Assembly: GCF_016827595.1 (NCBI RefSeq)
Contig: NZ_JAECMS010000002.1
Coordinates: 806,001 to 870,000 of the forward strand
Length of the DNA: 64,000 bases
Direction: 5' to 3'
Source: Luteirhabdus pelagi
Lineage (GTDB): Bacteria; Bacteroidota; Bacteroidia; Flavobacteriales; Flavobacteriaceae
The notes below the pieces were generated by a model. It was not told where the DNA came from, searched no databases, and was given only the letters and a program-made list of their open reading frames with translations. The position numbers and the translations under genes were made by a program. Positions 7,784-16,371 of this stretch are shown here, one piece after another. Position 1 is the stretch's first letter; each line of letters starts with the position of its first letter.

Positions 7784-8206
7784 TCAAATTAAATATGTCT
7801 CGTGAAGAACCTGTATATCCTTAGACAACAAGGGCGGCCTATATTGTTCAAAAGGAATGATGTTTTTTTCAAGCCCTTCAAATAGATTGAGGTAAGTGTA
7901 AAAAAAGGTGTTAAGAAAGAGTATATCTTCATACTCAAGTTGGGTCTGAGCCTTTTTTATGGTGTCATCACCTGTTTTAATCAAAGTTTGGTTGCTGCAG
8001 CAATCTTTTTCTTGAAGAGAAGTACACTGTTTTGTGTTTAAATCTTTTTTTTGAGCCTTGTCTGCACATACTTTGGCTTTTCCAAAGAGTGCCATATCAA
8101 CCAATTTATTGCAGCAAAAGTGCATATCTACTGTAAATGAAGCTGTGCTAAAAAATATAGTAGCTGCTAAAAAGAAGGCCAATATTTTGGTAAAAAAAGA
8201 TTTCAC
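7784..8206 (-). CDS. HYC_CC_PP family small exported protein
   Basis: A 140-residue protein with an N-terminal hydrophobic segment (about residues 8-26) followed by a pattern of paired cysteines: HFCC near residue 30, a DCC pair near residue 70, and a C-terminal RPPLLSKDIQVLHETYLI tail. This matches the Bacteroidetes HYC_CC_PP family, named for these conserved motifs and found next to metal-related TonB receptors. Function is unknown; exported Cys-rich metal binding is a reasonable guess. It is downstream of and co-oriented with the TonB receptor, and is a paralogue of 10824-11240. Here the HYC motif reads HFC. Confidence 0.78.
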   Translation of the reverse strand: MKSFFTKILAFFLAATIFFSTASFTVDMHFCCNKLVDMALFGKAKVCADKAQKKDLNTKQCTSLQEKDCCSNQTLIKTGDDTIKKAQTQLEYEDILFLNTFFYTYLNLFEGLEKNIIPFEQYRPPLLSKDIQVLHETYLI

Positions 8207-8367
8207 GTAATAAAATTAATGATTTTATATCAAAAATTTAAAAAAAATGTTAAAAAATTAGTTTATGTTATTATTTTTTGATTTATCATAAACTTTAATT
8301 TTACGCTACGAATTTAAAATAATCGGTTTTCAAAAAATATGACTTTTGTCATCAAATAAAGATTACT
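8207..8367. other. Intergenic region with two dyads between TonB receptor and HYC_CC_PP gene
   Basis: A 161-base AT-rich gap. It holds an 8-bp inverted repeat AGTTTATG (8260-8267) / CATAAACT (8287-8294) and a short perfect hairpin ATGACTTTTGTCAT (8339-8352) just downstream of the TonB receptor stop codon. Either could weaken read-through from the receptor gene or serve as a binding site for the downstream gene. Neither has a clean T-run, so a terminator call is not safe. Confidence 0.4.
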
Positions 8368-10596
8368 TTAAAATCCGTAACCGACGGCAAAATTGATTCC
8401 AAAAGGATGACCGGGACGTAAACCTGCTGGTACGCGAGATACAGGATATTCTGAATTAAATAAGTTTATTATGTTTGTTGATAGCATAAAATTTTCATTT
8501 AAAAAATATTGAACAGATAAGTCAAAGATGAAATTAGAATCTACTTTGAAGTTTTCTGGAATTGGTCCAGAACCAGCCTTGGTTCTAAATGCACCTGTAT
8601 AGCGCGTATTTAGGTTTACTTCAAATTTCTTATTCTGTAGCCCTAAGGTTGCATTTAATTGGTTTTTTGCAATGTATGGTATTTCATCCCCTTTGGTAAC
8701 CACCCCATAGATATCTTCGTTACTGTCAAAACTGGTCAGGAATTCGGTATCGGTAAGCGTATAGGAAATCGATAGAGGAAGTTTAAATTTCTCTGATGTA
8801 TTGTATAGCAAATTGTAATTAAGCAAAAGTTCAAGGCCACTTACTCGCACTTCACCTGCATTAAACTGGTCAAGGCTGCCTGTACCGCCTGTCGCGGCCA
8901 AATCACTTCCCAACAGATTTTGATAATCATTGTAGAACCCGACAAGTTCCCCTGAAAAACCTTTAAAGCCAAATCGAGAACCCAACTCATAATTAATACT
9001 TTCTTCTGCATTTTGTCCCGGTGTATTACTTGGTGGCGAAAACCCTTTATGTACCCCACCGAAGATCGATATATAGTTATTGAATCTGTAATTAGTACCT
9101 ATGCCGGGAATCCATACATCTACTTTGTTCTCGCGAATAGCTAAATCCTGACCAGTTCTGTTTGGGTCGCTGGTGCCATAATCCGTTCGGGTAAGGGTTA
9201 TATTTTCATAGCGCAAGCCAGGTGTTAATGTCAGGTTCTCAATTTTAAGGGTGTACAAGAGGTGCGCCGCCAATGCTTTTGCACTGCTTATACGATTAGC
9301 GTCAGTTCCTTTTTCAGCCACTGTGGTTTGTATTAATTCTTGGTTTTGAAATGCGTACCTGTCCACCCACTGAAATCTATCCTCGTCATCTTCGTGGTAG
9401 CGTAGACCCACTTCTAGGGTTTGTATCCAATCAGAACCCCATCGTAATTTGGCAATGGATTGAACACCATTTGAGGTGTATGTTCTGTTATTTGCTTTTA
9501 TGCCCATAACATCGTCTTGGGTGTTTTCGTTTCCTAAAATGGTTTGGTATTCTAAGGGATAATCCTGTGGTGAGGACAGGATGTTACTAATGCTCACCCT
9601 TTCGCCTAAATTTACATCGTCCAATTTGTACCAATTGCGCTTGAATTTATTTAAGTAGCCGGTAGTATTTATATTTAACGAAGGGGATATTTGTATAAAA
9701 TGGGTAAGTTGGTATTGTTGATGTTCGGCGTTCATTACATCTTCGGACGACGCCCTGTATCTTCTATAAGGGTTTTCTTCAAAATCTTCATCGGTCAATC
9801 CCAAGTAAGTTTCGTTTGCCTCTTCTTCAGAATATTGGATTTTAAATGTTAGTGACTGATACATTTTTGCATCTAAATTTGAGTTAACCCTAAACTTCGC
9901 CAAATAATCAGATTTATCAAATCCTGTATTGCCACCGCCATCTAAATCCTTAAAACCGTCTGAGCTGTAATTGAAATAATCCGTTACAAATCCAAAGTTT
10001 TGATAGCTATCACCAATGACTAATTGCGTGTTTCTTGAGCCATAATTCCCTGCGGCAATGGAAGCTCGTCCAGAAAATTCATCAGGAATTCGGGAAGAAA
10101 TCATATTAATGGCACCGCCAGTGGTGTTGGGTCCATATTGAATTTGACTGCTTCCTTTCAAGATTTCGACGGCCTGCATACGCCCAATAGTTGGGAAATA
10201 ATAGGCGGCAGGTGCGCTGTAGGGTGCTGGGGCAATGAGAACGCCATCTTCCATCAAATTTATTTTTGCACTACGCTCAGGCGATGTACCTCGCAAACTT
10301 ATATTTGGACGTAGTCCAAAACCATCCTCTTCGTAAATATTAATTCCTGGAACCGTTTGTAATACCCTATTGATATTTGTATATGAAAATTTTTTTAAAT
10401 CCTCTTCGGAAATATAGCTCGCAGAACCTGTTTTGTTTTTAATCTCAAATTTACTGCCCAGTATGGTGTTAGCGGATACAATCACTTCTTTTAGGCGTTC
10501 CGTCTTTTGTTGTATAGTATCCATTTTTTGAGGATTTGTTTGCGCCAATATATATGTAAACTGCAAGATAAATAGTAGGGAAAATAGAGTTCTCAT
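8368..10596 (-). CDS. TonB-dependent outer-membrane receptor (FecA-like)
   Basis: A 742-residue outer-membrane protein with a signal peptide (about residues 1-18), a TonB plug domain (about residues 45-160, containing NISLRGTSPERSAKI and a DGVLIAPAPYSAP stretch) and a 22-strand-type beta-barrel ending in the aromatic signature VGYGF. The plug resembles ferric-citrate-type receptors more than SusC-type ones; there is no carboxypeptidase-like N-terminal extension or FecR-interacting domain. It imports a substrate, probably a metal complex, using TonB energy. In this setting it could bring in iron or copper. It is the leftward gene of the divergent pair; two AT-rich dyads lie directly upstream. 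Confidence 0.88.
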   Translation of the reverse strand: MRTLFSLLFILQFTYILAQTNPQKMDTIQQKTERLKEVIVSANTILGSKFEIKNKTGSASYISEEDLKKFSYTNINRVLQTVPGINIYEEDGFGLRPNISLRGTSPERSAKINLMEDGVLIAPAPYSAPAAYYFPTIGRMQAVEILKGSSQIQYGPNTTGGAINMISSRIPDEFSGRASIAAGNYGSRNTQLVIGDSYQNFGFVTDYFNYSSDGFKDLDGGGNTGFDKSDYLAKFRVNSNLDAKMYQSLTFKIQYSEEEANETYLGLTDEDFEENPYRRYRASSEDVMNAEHQQYQLTHFIQISPSLNINTTGYLNKFKRNWYKLDDVNLGERVSISNILSSPQDYPLEYQTILGNENTQDDVMGIKANNRTYTSNGVQSIAKLRWGSDWIQTLEVGLRYHEDDEDRFQWVDRYAFQNQELIQTTVAEKGTDANRISSAKALAAHLLYTLKIENLTLTPGLRYENITLTRTDYGTSDPNRTGQDLAIRENKVDVWIPGIGTNYRFNNYISIFGGVHKGFSPPSNTPGQNAEESINYELGSRFGFKGFSGELVGFYNDYQNLLGSDLAATGGTGSLDQFNAGEVRVSGLELLLNYNLLYNTSEKFKLPLSISYTLTDTEFLTSFDSNEDIYGVVTKGDEIPYIAKNQLNATLGLQNKKFEVNLNTRYTGAFRTKAGSGPIPENFKVDSNFIFDLSVQYFLNENFMLSTNIINLFNSEYPVSRVPAGLRPGHPFGINFAVGYGF

Positions 10597-10823
10597 TGGT
10601 AATAAAATTATTTAGAATGATTTTAAATAGAAGACAAATGTAATGTACTGGTTTTAAAAAACCAATCTTATTTAGAATAATTCTTAATAATATTTTTAAA
10701 GTTTTTTAAGCTCAATAACTTATCCCTAGAAAAAAATTATAACAATAAAAAACCCGAAACGTTATGCAAATTGTTTGTTAAATAAAAAGATTTTACTTAA
10801 AATTTTATACTTTTGTACAATTG
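10597..10823. promoter_or_regulatory. Divergent promoter region with two near-identical 7-1-7 dyads
   Basis: This 227-base gap separates the leftward TonB receptor from the rightward copper genes. Two copies of a motif beginning TTATTTAGAAT occur at 10608-10626 and 10668-10687, reading TTAGAATGATTTTAA and TTAGAATAATTCTTAA in their cores, each close to a 7-1-7 palindrome. That is the general shape of Fur or DtxR-family operators (inference). The first copy is about 12 bases upstream of the receptor ATG. On the right, TACTTTTG at 10808-10815 fits the Bacteroidetes -7 consensus TAnnTTTG and stands just ahead of the HYC_CC_PP ATG at 10824. Confidence 0.55.
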
Positions 10824-11240
10824 ATGAAGAAGATTTTTTTTAAAATAGCATCATTTTGTATGGCACTTTTAGTGTTATTCTCAACGTTTTCTTTTACGTT
10901 GGCAAGTCATTATTGCGGTGATGTTTTAGTTGATTCTTCATTGTTTGGAAAAGTAGAAACCTGCGGTATGGAAGTTCAAAAAACTTCTACTTCTTCTAAT
11001 TGTGATATTATCAAGAAAAACTGCTGCAGTGATGAGCAATTGCTTTTAGAAGGTCAGGATACACTAAAAATTTCCTTCGAAAAACTGGATAAAGAACAGC
11101 AAGTATTTGTTGTAACATTTATCCAATCGTATTTAGATTTGTTTGAGTATGAAAACTCAGATAATGAAGCATTTATAGATTATTCCCCACCGCCCCTTAT
11201 TAGGGACGTTCAAGTCCTAGACCAGACTTTCCTCATTTGA
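10824..11240 (+). CDS. HYC_CC_PP family small exported protein
   Basis: A 138-residue protein starting at the ATG at 10824 (a TTG one codon upstream is open but less likely). It has an N-terminal hydrophobic signal (residues 3-25), the SHYCGD motif that names the family, a NCC pair near residue 73, and the C-terminal YSPPPLIRDVQVLDQTFLI tail. It is the rightward counterpart of 7784-8206 and the first gene of the efflux operon, 104 bases before the CusA start. An extracytoplasmic Cys/His metal-binding role is inferred only. Confidence 0.8.
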   Translation: MKKIFFKIASFCMALLVLFSTFSFTLASHYCGDVLVDSSLFGKVETCGMEVQKTSTSSNCDIIKKNCCSDEQLLLEGQDTLKISFEKLDKEQQVFVVTFIQSYLDLFEYENSDNEAFIDYSPPPLIRDVQVLDQTFLI

Positions 11241-11344
11241 TTTTTAAGTAATTAATTCTTACGTCCAACATTAATTTGTTTGGACTAAACTGCTTGTACC
11301 TTGTTTTTCAACAAGTATTGTTATTACTTAAAACTCATTTTTTT

Positions 11345-14300
11345 ATGCTGAATAAGAGCATTAAATTTTTAATAGAAAATAAATTAGTAGCTGTATTGCT
11401 ATTAGCCTTGTTTGTGGCTTGGGGCGTGGTAAACGCACCTTTTGAATGGAACACGGGCTCACTTCCCCGAAACCCCGTTGCCGTTGATGCCATACCTGAT
11501 ATTGGTGAAAACCAACAAATCGTATTTACGAAATGGGATGGACGTTCCCCTCAGGATATCGAAGACCAAATAACCTATCCATTAACAACCTCGCTACTTG
11601 GAATTCCGGGAGTTAAGACCATTCGTAGTTCTTCAATGTTTGGGTTTTCAAGTATCTACATCATATTTGAAGAAGATATTGAGTTTTACTGGAGCCGAAG
11701 CCGAATTCTTGAAAAACTAAATTCATTGCCAGCTGGGTTACTTCCTGAAGGTGTTAATCCTGCTTTAGGGCCAGATGCGACTGGTCTTGGGCAAATTTAT
11801 TGGTACACACTCGAAGGTCGTGACGAAAATGGGAATGTGACTGGTGGTTGGGATTTGCAAGAATTAAGAAGCATCCAAGATTTCTATGTGAAATATGCGT
11901 TGTCATCTGCAAGCGGCGTTTCAGAAGTGGCTTCCATCGGTGGGTATGTGTTAGAATATCAAGTGGATGTAAATCCTGAATTGATGAGGCAATATAACAT
12001 AGGCTTAAATGAGGTTGTAAAAGCAGTAAAGCAAAGTAATAAGGATGTTGGTGCACAAACACTCGAAATCAACCAAGCTGAATACCTCATAAGAGGGCTG
12101 GGGTATATAAAGAAGCTGTCCGACTTAGAAAATGCAGTAGTTACTTCAAAAGATTTTACATCCATCCGTATAAAGGATATTGCAAAAGTTACACACGGTC
12201 CCGCCACACGAAGGGGCATATTGGACAAAGAAGGAGCCGAGGTTGTTGGTGGTGTTGTAGTGGCTCGTTATGGGGCCAATCCTATGGAAGTCATCAACAA
12301 TGTTAAAGAAAAAATAAACGAGTTAAGTTCTGGGCTTCCATCAAAAACATTAAGCGATGGGAGGACTTCGCAATTAACCATCGTACCCTTTTATGATAGA
12401 ACAGAACTAATCCAAGAAACCTTGGGCACACTTGATGAAGCGCTCACCTTGGAAATTTTGATTACCATTTTTGTGATTATCATAATGGTCTTCAATTTAA
12501 GGGCTTCCGTATTGATTTCCGGATTATTGCCTGTTGCGGTTTTGATGGTCTTTATTTCTATGAAACTGTTCAATGTAGATGCAAATATTGTCGCTTTATC
12601 TGGTATTGCAATTGCTATTGGAACAATGGTCGATGTGGGCGTTATCCTTTCAGAAAATGTCTTGCGGCATATTGATGAAAATGAAGAAAAGCTACCTATG
12701 AATACGGTAGTCTATAATGCGACTGCCGAAGTTTCTGGTGCCATCTTAACTGCAGTAATGACTACCATTATAAGTTTCATTCCTGTATTTACTATGATCG
12801 GTGCCGAAGGGAAATTGTTTAGGCCATTGGCATTTACAAAAACGGCAGCACTCACCGCATCTCTTATTGTTGCCCTATTTTTAATTCCACCATTTGCGGC
12901 CTATTTATTCAAAAAGAGAAATTTAAAAACTTCTTTTAGTTATATGCTAAATGGAGCATTGATTGTTTTTGGCATTTTAGCTCTAATTTTTGGCTATCCC
13001 CTTGGGTTGATTTTAGTCGCTTTTGGTGTTGTTGGCTTCCTTTCACTAAAGGAAAAGATTACGTCAAAACGCGCCAACATCATCAATATGTTTGTTTCGG
13101 CTTTTGCTATCATATTCCTATTGGCGGAATATTGGAGACCACTGGGAGTAGATAGAAGTATCCTTATAAACTTAATCTTCGTTGGTCTTATCTGTTTTGG
13201 TCTTTTGGGTGTATTTACACTTTTTAGAAATTATTATGTTCGGATTTTAAATTGGGCATTGCGTAATAAGCTGTTATTTCTTTCGATACCAACTGCCATT
13301 GTAATTTTTGGAGTGATGATTATGCGTAATACTGGTAAAGAGTTTATGCCTTCACTCAATGAGGGTTCATTCCTGTTAATGCCCACTTCAATGCCACACG
13401 CAGGTGTGGAGGAAAATAAACGCGTCCTACAGCAACTCGATATGGCCGTTGCGAGCATTCCAGAAATTGAAACTGTAGTCGGTAAATCTGGGCGTACAGA
13501 ATCAGCATTAGACCCTGCACCGTTATCGATGTATGAGAATGTTATTCAATATAAATCTGAATATATTTTAAATGAAAATCGCAAAAGACAACGCTTTAAG
13601 GTAAACGAAGACGGCTTATTTGTTTTAAAGGATGGCAGTTTAGTAACCAACCCTAATAGCGAAATTGAAGTAGAAGATGATGACTATAAAGCCTCAAAAA
13701 TTACAGACCCATTCTCTGTGACAAGTTCACAGCTCATTCCAGATGACGATGGAGAGTACTTTAGAAATTGGCGACCTGAAATTGAATCGCCAGACGATAT
13801 TTGGAAAGAAATCGTAAGGGTTACAAAGCTTCCAGGTGTTACTTCAGCACCAAAGCTACAACCCATAGAAACACGCTTGGTGATGCTACAGACTGGTATG
13901 CGAGCACCTATGGGCATTAAGGTGAAAGGACAGGATTTAAAAGAAATTGAGGCGTTTGGGGTACAATTGGAAGATATCTTAAAACAAGCAGAGGGTGTAA
14001 AGGATGAAGCAGTTTTTGCCGACCGTATTGTGGGGAAACCCTACCTACTTATAGATATTGACAGAGAACGACTTGCGCGCTATGGCATAACCATAGAGCA
14101 AGTACAGCAAGTTATACAGGTTTCTGTTGGTGGTATGGTGCTTTCACAAACAGTAGAAGGTAGGGAGCGCTATGGTATTCGTGTACGCTACCCAAGGGAA
14201 TTACGCGCAAATCCAAACGATTTAAAAGATATTTATGTGCCTGTAGAAAAAGGAAGTCCGGTTCCGTTAAGTGAGTTGGTCACTATTAGATATGAGAAAG

Positions 14301-15085
14301 GGCCACAGGTTATAAAGAGTGAAGACACTTTTTTAGTAGGCTATGTCCTTTTTGATAAATTAGATGGTTTCGCCGAAGTAGATGTGGTGGAAAATGCCCA
14401 AGCCCTTATTCAAGAAAAAATTGACAATGGCGAATTGACCGTTCCAAAGGGTATCAATTATCAATTTACGGGAACGTATGAAAACCAATTAAGAGCCGAA
14501 AAAACGCTAAGTGTGGTCGTGCCCTTGGCATTAGCTATCATATTCCTGATTCTATATTTCCAGTTTCGTTCAGTAAGTACATCGCTAATGGTATTTACTG
14601 GTATTGCCGTAGCCTTTGCGGGTGGGTTCTTAATGATTTGGGGTTATGGACAGGATTGGTTCCTGAATTTTAGCTTTTTCGGAGAAAACCTGCGAGACCT
14701 GTTCCAAATGCACACAATAAACTTAAGTGTAGCTGTATGGGTTGGTTTTATCGCCCTGTTTGGTATTGCAACAGATGATGGTGTGGTGATGGCCACCTAT
14801 CTCACTCAAACATTTCATAAAAACAAACCAACAGATAAATCTGGGATTAGAGCATCTGTAGTCGAAGCAGGGGAGAAACGAATTCGTCCCTGTTTGATGA
14901 CGACCGCCACTACCATCCTCGCTTTACTTCCCGTATTAACATCAACAGGAAGAGGGAGTGATATAATGATTCCTATGGCTATCCCATCTTTTGGAGGGAT
15001 GCTCATAGCGCTTGTGACCTTATTTGTAGTACCGGTTTTGTTTAGCTGGACAAAAGAATTTCAATTGAAAAGAACTATTAGATGA
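11345..15085 (+). CDS. CusA/CzcA-type heavy-metal RND efflux pump
   Basis: An RND inner-membrane pump of 1246 residues from the ATG at 11345 (an in-frame TTG 23 codons upstream is open). It has the duplicated RND layout: an N-terminal helix, a first periplasmic porter region, a helix bundle with GIAIAIGTMVDVGVILSEN, a second periplasmic region and a final bundle. Members exchange protons for metal and span the envelope with an adaptor and TolC. In the second porter region, VMLQTGM and VGGMVL align by eye with two of the CusA copper-binding methionine sites; the third aligns with GPQVIKS, which lacks a Met. Monovalent Cu/Ag is therefore the likely substrate. Its adaptor lies far downstream at 30374-32185. 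Confidence 0.92.
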   Translation: MLNKSIKFLIENKLVAVLLLALFVAWGVVNAPFEWNTGSLPRNPVAVDAIPDIGENQQIVFTKWDGRSPQDIEDQITYPLTTSLLGIPGVKTIRSSSMFGFSSIYIIFEEDIEFYWSRSRILEKLNSLPAGLLPEGVNPALGPDATGLGQIYWYTLEGRDENGNVTGGWDLQELRSIQDFYVKYALSSASGVSEVASIGGYVLEYQVDVNPELMRQYNIGLNEVVKAVKQSNKDVGAQTLEINQAEYLIRGLGYIKKLSDLENAVVTSKDFTSIRIKDIAKVTHGPATRRGILDKEGAEVVGGVVVARYGANPMEVINNVKEKINELSSGLPSKTLSDGRTSQLTIVPFYDRTELIQETLGTLDEALTLEILITIFVIIIMVFNLRASVLISGLLPVAVLMVFISMKLFNVDANIVALSGIAIAIGTMVDVGVILSENVLRHIDENEEKLPMNTVVYNATAEVSGAILTAVMTTIISFIPVFTMIGAEGKLFRPLAFTKTAALTASLIVALFLIPPFAAYLFKKRNLKTSFSYMLNGALIVFGILALIFGYPLGLILVAFGVVGFLSLKEKITSKRANIINMFVSAFAIIFLLAEYWRPLGVDRSILINLIFVGLICFGLLGVFTLFRNYYVRILNWALRNKLLFLSIPTAIVIFGVMIMRNTGKEFMPSLNEGSFLLMPTSMPHAGVEENKRVLQQLDMAVASIPEIETVVGKSGRTESALDPAPLSMYENVIQYKSEYILNENRKRQRFKVNEDGLFVLKDGSLVTNPNSEIEVEDDDYKASKITDPFSVTSSQLIPDDDGEYFRNWRPEIESPDDIWKEIVRVTKLPGVTSAPKLQPIETRLVMLQTGMRAPMGIKVKGQDLKEIEAFGVQLEDILKQAEGVKDEAVFADRIVGKPYLLIDIDRERLARYGITIEQVQQVIQVSVGGMVLSQTVEGRERYGIRVRYPRELRANPNDLKDIYVPVEKGSPVPLSELVTIRYEKGPQVIKSEDTFLVGYVLFDKLDGFAEVDVVENAQALIQEKIDNGELTVPKGINYQFTGTYENQLRAEKTLSVVVPLALAIIFLILYFQFRSVSTSLMVFTGIAVAFAGGFLMIWGYGQDWFLNFSFFGENLRDLFQMHTINLSVAVWVGFIALFGIATDDGVVMATYLTQTFHKNKPTDKSGIRASVVEAGEKRIRPCLMTTATTILALLPVLTSTGRGSDIMIPMAIPSFGGMLIALVTLFVVPVLFSWTKEFQLKRTIR

Positions 15086-16299
15086 GATATATAATTGTAA
15101 TAGCACTTGTTTTTATTGCTTTCGCGAAAGCTGATGCACAACAACTGGCATCCTATATTCAGGAAGCCGAAAATAACAGTCCAGAAATTCAAGCATTTGA
15201 GCTGCGTTACAATATCGCCGAAGAAAAAGTAAACGAAGCCGATTGGTTACCTAACACGCTTGTTAGCGCGGGTTATTTTGTAAGTGAACCCGAAACCAGA
15301 ACAGGTGCACAACGTGCACGCTTTTCGGTATCACAAATGCTACCTTGGTTTGGCACCGTTACCGCAAGAGAAAATTATGCGAGTTCAATGGCAGATGCTC
15401 AATATGTGGATATTGTCATTGCGAAACGAAGGTTAGCACTATCAGTATCGCAATCCTATTACAAACTATATTCAATCAAGGCAAAACAACTTGTTTTGGA
15501 TGAAAACATTCAGTTGTTGGAAACCTATGAGCGTTTGGCATTGACCTCTGTAGAAGTTGGAAATGCCTCGGCTGTTGATGTGCTGCGGTTACAGATTCGG
15601 CAAAACGAACTGGTGCAGCAAAAGGAAGTATTGGAACAAGATTACTTAGCAGAACAAACGGTATTTAATAATTTATTGAATCGCGACGAAACACTTGAAG
15701 TCCAAGTACCACAAGAGTTGACTATTCCTGATGAAGAACCATTGGTCTCTAATGAGAACCTCAAACTCAATCCAGAGCTTTTAAAATATGATAAGCTGTA
15801 CGAATCTGTTGAGCAGTCAGAAGCATTAAACCAAAAGGAGAGTGCGCCAAACATAGGTTTTGGATTGGATTATGTTCCGGTTTCAGAGCGTCCCGATATG
15901 AATTTTTCCGATAACGGAAAGGATATCGTGATGCCAATGGTTTCAATCTCAATTCCAATTTTCAATAATAGGTACAAGTCAATTACCAAGCAAAATGAAT
16001 TGAGACAGTTAGAGATTACATCGCAAAAAGAAGATAGGTTAAATAGACTTGAAACGCTTCTTGCACAGGCTCAGTACAACCGAAACAGTATGAAAATAAA
16101 GTTTAATGTTCAGCTGAAGAATTTACAACAGGCTAATGACGCAGAAGAAATATTGATAAAGAACTATGAGACAGGTACGATAGATTTCAATGACGTATTG
16201 GACGTTCAGGAACTTCAGTTGAAGTTTCAGATAAACCTAATTGAATCCATTAAAGGCTATTATACAGAGTATGCTATGGTTAATTATCTAAGTAGTTAA
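15082..16299 (+). CDS. TolC-family outer-membrane factor (CusC-like)
   Basis: A 405-residue protein with a signal peptide ending near residue 19 and the long alternating alpha-helical pattern of TolC-family channels, with the duplicated leading motif seen at about residues 115-175 and 330-400. It provides the outer-membrane exit for the CusA pump. Its ATG overlaps the pump stop as ATGA (15082-15085), so the two are translationally coupled. No lipobox cysteine is seen at the signal cleavage point, unlike E. coli CusC. Confidence 0.9.
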   Translation: MRYIIVIALVFIAFAKADAQQLASYIQEAENNSPEIQAFELRYNIAEEKVNEADWLPNTLVSAGYFVSEPETRTGAQRARFSVSQMLPWFGTVTARENYASSMADAQYVDIVIAKRRLALSVSQSYYKLYSIKAKQLVLDENIQLLETYERLALTSVEVGNASAVDVLRLQIRQNELVQQKEVLEQDYLAEQTVFNNLLNRDETLEVQVPQELTIPDEEPLVSNENLKLNPELLKYDKLYESVEQSEALNQKESAPNIGFGLDYVPVSERPDMNFSDNGKDIVMPMVSISIPIFNNRYKSITKQNELRQLEITSQKEDRLNRLETLLAQAQYNRNSMKIKFNVQLKNLQQANDAEEILIKNYETGTIDFNDVLDVQELQLKFQINLIESIKGYYTEYAMVNYLSS

Positions 16300-16371
16300 G
16301 AATTGAACGAAAAAAGATAAATGATTTAATCACAATGCATTATAGTAATATGAATTTAAAAACAGAGAACG

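Noticed and set aside
8260-8352. Intrinsic terminators of the TonB receptor gene
   Set aside because: The hairpins are real but AT-rich and lack a following T-run in the direction of transcription, so I list them only as dyads.
11276-11344. Upstream TTG start for the CusA gene
   Set aside because: The extra 23 residues are hydrophobic filler not typical of RND pumps. The ATG at 11345 starts the usual first helix.
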